From the NCBI RefSeq assembly GCF_000264905.1, contig NW_006763156.1:160987-224986 (forward strand): a stretch of DNA of 64,000 nucleotides, read 5' to 3'. The position numbers were made by a program, and so were the translations under genes. This stretch comes from Stereum hirsutum FP-91666 SS1 (lineage: Eukaryota > Basidiomycota > Agaricomycetes > Russulales > Stereaceae). Positions 57,396 to 64,000 of this stretch are shown here, piece after piece; position 1 is the stretch's first letter; every line of letters begins with the position of its first letter. The notes beneath the pieces were generated by a model that was not told where the DNA came from, did no database searches, and saw nothing but the letters and a program-made list of their open reading frames with translations.

Positions 57396-59736
57396 AGTCT
57401 CCTATTCACCCTCGTCTGCGTTTTCCCCGCTTTCCCCATACACGCCGTATTCGTCTGCGTTCTCTGCTACCTCGATGTATATGTAAGACGGCACGGGCGA
57501 GCCTGCGTATCCGCTTCTCGACTATACCTCCCTTTCTCGAGTCGACCGTGGTCTTACTCTAGACACGGATGGGGAAGGCGCCACACCGATATATGCACAG
57601 GATGTTTGTGTCTCGTATCCGTTCGAATGGGGCTGTCAACAAATCCAGGCACAACCGCACGCCCTAACGCTCGAAACAGATACAGACCTTCTGCCCACCA
57701 TCCTCCGATTCTCAGCCTCCCACCGGCTTCGTTCTCCCTCTCTGCCTCAACCTCCGCTTGCACCAGACCTACGCCCGCTACGAAGGTTAAAAGGAGCACG
57801 TCCACGAAGGCAGGATCGGGTGCGACGAGTCATCGGGTCCACGACTTGGGTAGGAGCACGAAAGAGAGGAGGGAAGACGTCGATGTGAGTCATTGTAGTG
57901 CTAGGGGTAGTGCGGGACCTGGACCACGAATGAAAAGAGGCTCTCGGGGCCAGTTCGTTTCTAACACTTCGAAGGACAAGACGAGGCTCGTAGCGGGTTC
58001 GGGGTCGAGTTCGGGTTCGGGTGGTGCTGCTGCCCGCGAAGGAGAGACGGGGATGTGACGAGCGTGTATCAGAGGGCGAACTCGTTGACCATAATCCACC
58101 CGCGATGGCTGAGGCACCATCGCAGGCCTCGTATTCATCCATCGAGCAGCACGAACGTGCGGAGGGTTTGGCTGCAGGTGTACGTGCCGGTACTGGTGTG
58201 GCCAGTACTAGTGGGAGGAAGTCGAGAGGAAAGGCGTGTAGGTGTCCGCTGGGTGGGTTTCCCTTTTTTCATTTTTTTTTTCATTTTTTTTTTTCATTTC
58301 TATGTTCCGTGGATTGGGGATTGGGGATTAGCGGCATCCTTCGCCGTGCTTTTTCTGTGTGTTTGTTCGAAGTGTCGTGGGGATAGTTGAACGGCTGTGT
58401 CCATTTGAATCTTCGAGTGTGAATCTTCGAGCTTTAGGATATGAGATGCGAGATGCGAGGATTGTCAGCCCGTGTATGCTCGCTCACCTACGCATCTATG
58501 CGTCGTACTCTTCCATTTTGTGGCGTTACGCCGTATGACGCGTATACGTATCCTTGGGGCAAAATATATGCCTCCCAAACCGAACATATCGATAAGTTCG
58601 AGTCATGATTGTGCGTATGTATCCGTATACTGGATATATCTGCAGGCATGTTTGGATCCTTCTTCGTGTCTTTTTTGGTGGTCGTTGTTCGAGCGCCGTG
58701 GGTTTTTTTTGAACGGGCTCGTCAAATTAAAGCTTAGATCTTCCGGCTTCGAGCTTTGTGATGCGGGCTTTGACGGATCGTGCGTCCACGCTGGATGACC
58801 TCCACATTTATGCTCTTGGAGTCTATAATGAGGCATCCACGTTCCCTCGCAACGGGATATATCCGTTTCAAAGAGACATCGATCCGTTTGAGGCGCTGTG
58901 TATACTGCATATCATCCAACGGGCGTGGATTGATGTTCTATGACTTGGCCTCTGGTGCGTTTTCGCCGTACGATGTTGATCGTTGAGCCTCGCCGGGTGG
59001 AACTCTTGACGCTGTTGGTGAGCATATGCGTTTGCTGTGTAGGTACATTCGATGATCCGTTGACATTCAAGGCGTGAGGTGATTTTTCGGGGGCTTCTGG
59101 GACAATCTGTACTGGCATAATGAATCTGATGGACGTGACGTTTAGTCCATCCTTTGCAATCCGACATCTGATGACTCCGATGACGGAGGACTCAGCTGGA
59201 GCTATGGTTATATGGTGATTTTACGATCCTATGGAGCTCGATTTTTTGGTCCTGTCGTTCTGAAATAGGACGTCATGGGAGAAAGGGCACAACTTTTTGC
59301 TTTTGGCGATTTGATCTGCCAGGGGCCCTTCACGCAAATTGGGAATAAAGTGAATAGTCCCCGCATACGACCGGCCCAGATGGGACGTTCGAGTTTGCCT
59401 TTTCTTCCGCTGCTCATGCATACTCTCGACTCTGATTCGCAGTTGTGGTTGATGCTGTGTTCTTTATTCGCCTCATTATCGACCCTCTTGTATCTGGGTG
59501 CTATACTCACGAATCTTCGTTCCTTCTCGTATAGACACTAGGTTGCGCGAAGGTCTGTCCTCGTCTCTTCGTCAGCTTCCACCCTCTCGCATCACCCCTT
59601 CCCAACACTCCCGTTGTCCATTTCTACCACCCTTCCCTCTCCGAGACATACCTCGCGGCTTTGCATGCTACCCACTCATCAGTCCTACCTCAACCCAAAC
59701 GGTCTCAAATATCACCTCAAAACAGGAACGTGCACC
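56781..59736 (+). pseudogene. SFP1-like C2H2 transcription factor, copy C (degraded)
   Basis: ATG at 56781 reads MYDGGEYEDDHGTGRMDWTL, then loses frame after YAPLS. The first finger CSNFTCCGLTIPDTHDLLPH, then FEGSHV, is at about 57045-57125. Frames with stops cover the Ser/Pro-rich middle. GRKSRGKACRCPLGG (about 58215-58260) replaces the CPV half-finger. SYLNPNGLKYHLKTGTCT is at about 59682-59736, after an intron-like gap of about 1.4 kb. Homologous to copy B throughout; divergently arranged with the P-loop gene. Confidence 0.65.
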
Positions 59737-60674
59737 GTGCCTCGATCTTGGTCAGCTCGTCTGCCTCTGCACGAACAGCCATCGCTCACTGCGCCGAATT
59801 ATTCCTCAACCACCGCCGTGGAAACGAGCAGTGCCGCAGCCGTACCCACTACGACTCACCACCCTCTCCCGGTTTCACCTACTTTCGGCGTGCATCCGAA
59901 TCCGAATCTGGATCGACCGGTCAAATATCTGGCTCGATTGGAGATATAGCGTTCATAGGTGTAGTAGGATAGGTAACTGTAATGGCAGGGACTTCTGGAA
60001 TATTAGGACGATGCTGGTGCACTCGACGCGATGATCTAGGCAGGCTTGTTGTTGTGCAAAAGCTTTTTGGTGCTGTATGATCATTTCTTTTCCGTTTCTT
60101 TCTCGTCAACTGGCGGTACCGCAACTTCTCGTCACTGGTCACGAATGTTTTCCTCTTGGCGCTTTTGCTCTTTGCCTTTTTCTTTTCCGTCTATGGCGAT
60201 GTCGAAGGACAAGTTTGTCCAAAATCCCAAGCGGATGGTTGACGCGTCTGGAAGGAATGTACGAGTAGATTAGGCGGTCACACAGTATTTTGGCTAGATC
60301 AGTCTATGTAAGCGCGGGAATGTTGCAGCGGGATGGTCGTTTCGCCCTCGAATATAAGGTGCAGATAATAGACCCAAGAATATCAGGCTTGGGTACGATA
60401 ACAGGGTAGCTATGTTATCAGGACACCACATATATTTCGTTTTCCTAACCATCCACGACGGCAGTGCACGTTCCCTGTCCAGCATACGTATCTCATAGAA
60501 GTGCGGCAAGGTTTATTTCAGTATGTAAAACCCGCATTGCAGTGTCATGAACATGCGGGTAGCCCTTTACCCTGGGCGCAACTACGGGCCCTTGCTGATA
60601 TCCAAGAATCATCGCATGTGACCTTCTACCTTGAAATATACGGCACAGTATCACACTGCCCACATGCCGCAAAG
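59737..60674 (+). other. intergenic between copies C and D
   Basis: No coding exon with motif support; this is the spacer between the two arms of the inverted duplication, together with the non-duplicated part of copy C. Confidence 0.5.
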
Positions 60675-61240
60675 TCGAAGTCAGAACTCGAACCGGCGGC
60701 ACTTAGCTCTGGCGCCGAGGGACGAGAGCCGGAGGTGATGGGGATGCCAGCTCCAGGTAAAGTGGGAGTGGGATCTGGACTGGTACTGGGTGACGCGCGG
60801 GTTTGTGGGTAGGAGAAGACGTAGAGTTCGGGATCGTAGTCGCTCTGGTAGGAAGTGAGTAGAGGAGACGTTTAGGAGGCGAGAACAGAGGAGAGATGCG
60901 CGTCGGTTGCAGAGGGGTTGCCTGGAGAGGACGAAGACGTGTGGAAATCTTCGATGTGGGCGAGGAAGTCGTGCACGTCGGGGATCGTTAGAGCACAGGA
61001 TGTGAAATTTGAGCACTGCTGCGTGCAGAAGCAGTCGGCAGAGAGTGGCACATGAGGGAGAGGACGATCATGACTATTTCGCATTCGGGGGCATCTGGAG
61101 AGGGAGAATCTGGGTTCGCATCCCACTGGTCGGAAGGAACGAAACTGGCGGCGAAGTCCGGGTTTATGTCAGGGGGAATGTAGAACTGGAAAGGGGGGTA
61201 CTCAAGAGATTCATCCAACGTCGAATCTATCCTGCCCAAC
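60675..61240 (-). pseudogene. SFP1-like C2H2 transcription factor, copy D (truncated)
   Basis: On the minus strand GRIDSTLDESLEYPPF runs in one frame through FYIPPDINPDFAASFVPSDQ and WDANP...PECEIV. This shows the ancestral frame that copies A-C have lost. The start region (MYDGxEYED) is deleted just upstream. The finger reads CSNFTSCALTIPDVHDFLAH, with changed residues after the first Cys, followed by a stop at VLAS. It ends abruptly at about 60675, at the position equivalent to 57395 in copy C. Confidence 0.65.
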
Positions 61241-61704
61241 CCATAGTCTCACCTTCTTGACGAGATTTTTACAAAGAGAGAACGGGCAAGAGGCAGGGTG
61301 TCGGTCGAAGAAAAGAGCAGCGGAAGACTATACATATATGCATTTCGTCGTCCGGCCTCAGGAACGATATATACATCTATGAATATGCCCATGGCTAACG
61401 TGAGGTTCGTGCTGGGCAGAGAAAAGTGGCGTTTAAAAGGGGGCGATCCGCGGTCCTAGTCGTGTCATCTCCTTTCCAGCCATTGTGGGAACCAGCGAGC
61501 CCGTTATCCCAGATGTCATTAGCTGTGAGCTGCACCAGAGGTAGTTCACGGCATCTGACCAGCTGAAGCAAGAGGTTATTTTATAAGTAGGCGTAGGGGA
61601 CGGGAGCAGGCAAGGAGCAGGGGGGATTGAGCCACGCGGAGCGCGGAATACAACCGGCAGTTTGCTGACGCGTGGGAATATTCTCCCACAGAGGCTGTGC
61701 TGAT
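60675..61704. repeat. right arm of inverted duplication, proximal part
   Basis: Reverse-complement counterpart of 56335-57395. It ends at ...GCTGTGCTGAT, where copy C-side sequence continues ATACGAGAG but this arm is interrupted by the insertion 61716-63724. Confidence 0.8.
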
Positions 61705-62057
61705 CTACCTGATACTAGTCTCCTAGAGCAGAGTAGCCAATCCTTCAACCGGCTGGCGCAAGGATCACTCTGTCTGACGTCTGCTTTCCAAGTGGGGGCT
61801 CTTACAGAGTGATGGAGCGCGACTGTCAGAGAGAGCAAATTGCCGAGTTGCCGTGCCGGGGTGGCGCTCTGCAGCCCGTTTGGGAATCAGAGGTTAGGTG
61901 CCACAGTCGCTGTCCCTCTTACTCGTCAACGTGCCGTCTCTCGATATTCTCGCTTGCGGTTGTTGTAACTTCTACGGGGGTACCATGTACACCCAGGACT
62001 TTGGTTGGTGTTGCAATTTTATATTGAATTGAACTCTACAGTCACTTTGATCTCTAC

Positions 62058-63183
62058 ATGTCCGATACATTCGAATGGGCATCCACCAAAGGGCTCACAA
62101 CTCTCAGGCATATTATGGATACAATTCTACCGTATAATGCAGAGGAAAATCACGCTTATGAGTCTGCCTGTGTCCTCGATGGACGTGATCAGTTATGGAG
62201 CGTGGAATCGGCCCAGCAGATGTCGGACGAACGGATTTTGACGACGAAGGACACTGGACTTGTTGATAGCGGTATCGAGTTCGAATCGGATGGATGGCAG
62301 GGTAAAGGGACACTGGTATGGGAAGGAGATACAAACCTTGTTGGGGAAGTCATGATGGTCGTCGACATCGAGGATGTGGCAGAGGTGGGAGGTGCAGGGT
62401 ACAGTAGTGACGACAAAGCGGATTCGGCGGAAGAGCAGGATGATGGGGATGAGAAGATCACCGAATGCGGCGGTGACGGTGACGAGAATGACGATACAGA
62501 GGAAGAGAGGGAACAGGAAGAGGAGGAGGAGGAGGACGATATGGATGTGGACGACGTACCCAGCAAGGAAGGCAACACCGAACCCACGCTGATACCGAAG
62601 AACCGTCGCCGATCTCGCAGGAGCAAGGAGAAGGCCTGCATTGCCTTCTTGCTGATCATCGCAGCCTGGGCACAAGACAAATGCATACAACGTCAGACCA
62701 ACATCGTGTTCAACGGGATTGGAGCTGTGGGGACTCACCGAGACTGCGGTCGATGCAGTGTGTGTAGGCAACATTATTCCTGAGCCTCGACCTCTGAAGG
62801 CCCAACCCAGCTCTGCATCAGCCCAAGGACCCATGGTGATTGACAAGGTCCCGGACAATACTTTCCAATACCTACAACTCAACCAAAAGGACCGAAAAAA
62901 AGTCGCTCAGAAAATTGCTGCCTGGGTGCGCGAAGTCCGTCTACAAAGCGCACGACATGCCGACTTGCTCTGCATTCGGAGTAGTCAGTTTCTTTCCGAG
63001 GCGTATATCGACGCAAGCACCAGTGAATTTCACCTACTCACCTCGAAGTATGACTTGAAGAGGCGACTTGTGGGATGGAATGGCAGGCGAACAAGGCGCA
63101 CGGTGGCCACCGGTGCAGCCACATCTGAGTCCAAACTACGCGCAAGAGAATTCACGCTCCGCCCCAAAGGACCCACTCTGTAA
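62058..63183 (+). pseudogene. RecQ-like helicase C-terminal fragment
   Basis: The frame 62058-62783 has a very acidic stretch (DDTEEEREQEEEEEEDDMDV) followed by a basic patch and CIQRQTNIVFNG...DCGRCSVC. The Cys-x19-Cys-x2-Cys-x2-Cys spacing fits a RecQ zinc-binding module. At a GTGTGTGT run (about 62757-62770) the frame must change by two bases to continue VGNIIPEPRPLKA, then AWVREV and LTSKYDLKRRLVGWNGR to the stop at 63183. No helicase motor domain is upstream. RecQ-like tails of this kind are repetitive in Agaricomycete genomes. The assignment rests on the cysteine pattern and tail style only. Confidence 0.4.
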
Positions 63184-63204
63184 GCCACCCGCTTGGAAAC
63201 ACGA

Positions 63205-63721
63205 CACTGGAGGCAAAGTTCGATAAGTCTCACGGATATATTTTGAACATAGGTAGAATTTACTCGTAAAGTAATCTGCATGGGCCTCACGAATAGAGCC
63301 CGATGATTTTCAGAATAGAGTTCCTGATAAATTCAAACAAGGATTGAACAGGAAAAATATGAATATCGTGATCAGAGTCACGCAGAACTTACTGCAGCTT
63401 GTAATCCCAAAATACTCCCCCTAAAGGCACGGAATCTATAGCGGAATATATTTCCCCGCCAAAGTTGGCGGGGAAATATATTCCACAGTGGATGCCGAGC
63501 TTATCGGCTGGATATTTTGAGGTTATCGTCCAAAATAAATTCTGCGTAGTGCTGATCGCCATATCTTTAATTTCGCTGTATACCTTTGTTTGGATTTATC
63601 AATGACTTTATCGCCAAAACAGTCCTCACTTCGGCAGTGCATGGATGTAAAATATTTTGCAAGTTCTTTCCGTGTACCTTCAAAATATATTCTTCAGACA
63701 TATCGAACTTTGCCTCCAGTG
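63205..63721. mobile_element. 517-bp CACTG-ended MITE
   Basis: The ends are inverted repeats: CACTGGAGGCAAAGTTCGAT at 63205 and its complement ending ...CCTCCAGTG at 63721, with further matches inward (ATATATTTTGAA). The 3-bp target duplication is CGA at 63202-63204 and 63722-63724. It has no coding capacity. CAC-TG ends and a 3-bp duplication match the other CACTA-like elements of the window, but the sequence is a different family. Confidence 0.85.
63443..63484. repeat. perfect 20-bp-arm palindrome
   Basis: GGAATATATTTCCCCGCCAA, a 2-base centre, then its exact reverse complement, inside the 517-bp MITE. It could extrude as a hairpin or be a palindromic end-to-end remnant. Confidence 0.85.
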
Positions 63722-63864
63722 CGACTACCTGATACGAGAGAACAATGAACTGAGACGCCTACATTGTCTCGTGTCGCGACTGCGTTCTCGTCTTTCATCC
63801 TTTCCCTCACACCACCGCATCCATCTCAAGCGTAATTTCTCCGTCTCAACACTCTCTTCGCACC

Positions 63865-64000
63865 ATGCCAGCAGATTTCACAGTCCAATCCTCTGAGTGG
63901 CCCGTGAAAGGAGAAAGGGAAGTCGAGGCTTGGCTTCAGAGCGTTCGCAGCGACTGGAAGCAACTAATGAAAGTCAGAACGGCAACCCATGAGAACATCG
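63865..64000 (+). CDS. P-loop NTPase-like protein, second copy (5' part, runs off window)
   Basis: ATG at 63865 opens MPADFTVQSSEWPVKGEREV, then EAWLQSVRSDWK and THENI, nearly identical to residues 1-48 of the 901-aa protein at 53182-56200. The 5' flank (63736-63864) is also homologous. The window ends within exon 1, so integrity cannot be judged. It belongs to the right arm of the inverted duplication. Confidence 0.8.
   Translation, partial: MPADFTVQSSEWPVKGEREVEAWLQSVRSDWKQLMKVRTATHENI

Larger units (their letters stand above)
61705..63735. mobile_element. 2-kb insertion flanked by CTACCTGATAC direct repeats
   Basis: CTACCTGATAC stands at 61705-61715 and again at 63725-63735. Outside them the inverted-duplication homology resumes (CTGAT on the left, GAGAGAAC on the right). 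The insert carries the RecQ-like fragment (62058-63183) and a nested MITE (63205-63721). No terminal inverted repeats were found for the outer insertion. It may be a mobile element remnant or a filled double-strand break. Confidence 0.6.

Noticed and set aside
62189..62882. Minus frames of 165 and 229 codons opposite the RecQ-like fragment (Ser-rich)
   Set aside because: The Ser/Leu composition is the complement of the GA-rich acidic run; no motif or splice support.

Overview
The window is nuclear DNA of a filamentous basidiomycete, most likely an Agaricomycete. Genes are split by many short introns (about 50-110 nt, GT/AG with CTGAC/CTGAT-like branch sites). The families present are those expanded in mushrooms and bracket fungi: Goodbye/NACHT STAND proteins, TPR-CHAT, caspase-like proteins, CK1-like kinases, F-box proteins, DUF5648 and DUF1479. 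No rRNA, tRNA, CRISPR array or bacterial-type operon was seen. Gene models below were built by hand from splice signals, reading frame and family motifs, so exon ends are inferences unless stated otherwise.

Layout. 0-5.3 kb: two tandem copies of a small secreted 8-cysteine protein with identical exon lengths, then a secreted DUF5648-repeat protein on the minus strand. 5.3-9.1 kb: gene-poor, with an F-box remnant. 9.1-14.5 kb: a metallo-beta-lactamase-fold hydrolase, a single-exon F-box protein and a DUF1479 gene (minus) whose 3' end has decayed. 16.6-20.2 kb: a broken CK1-like kinase fragment joined to a broken Goodbye-NACHT STAND gene that carries a 417-bp transposon. 20.3-22.0 kb: a CACTG-ended element with a 396-bp MITE inserted exactly at its terminus. 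23.1-30.8 kb: a caspase-domain gene followed by a TPR-CHAT gene. 33.8-37.5 kb: the second MITE copy, a small four-exon gene and an intact CK1-like kinase. 38.6-41 kb: a degraded C2H2 (SFP1-like) transcription-factor copy. 41.8-46.8 kb: a NACHT protein with a C-terminal CHAT protease domain. 49.3-61.7 kb: three more degraded copies of the C2H2 gene and an intact 901-aa P-loop NTPase gene. 56-64 kb: an inverted duplication whose right arm is split by a 2-kb insertion carrying a RecQ-like fragment and a further MITE.

The most interesting feature is the 17-47 kb interval. It groups caspase-type proteases (one peptidase C14-like, two CHAT), STAND NTPases (Goodbye-NACHT and NACHT-CHAT), long TPR arrays and CK1-like kinases. 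By family knowledge these are the parts of self/non-self recognition and programmed-cell-death switches: a STAND or TPR sensor coupled to a caspase-like executioner. Three of the genes each carry one apparent single-base frameshift. They may be young pseudogenes, sequencing errors or segregating null alleles. Transposons and segmental duplications are concentrated in the same interval, as expected for a fast-evolving immune-type cluster.
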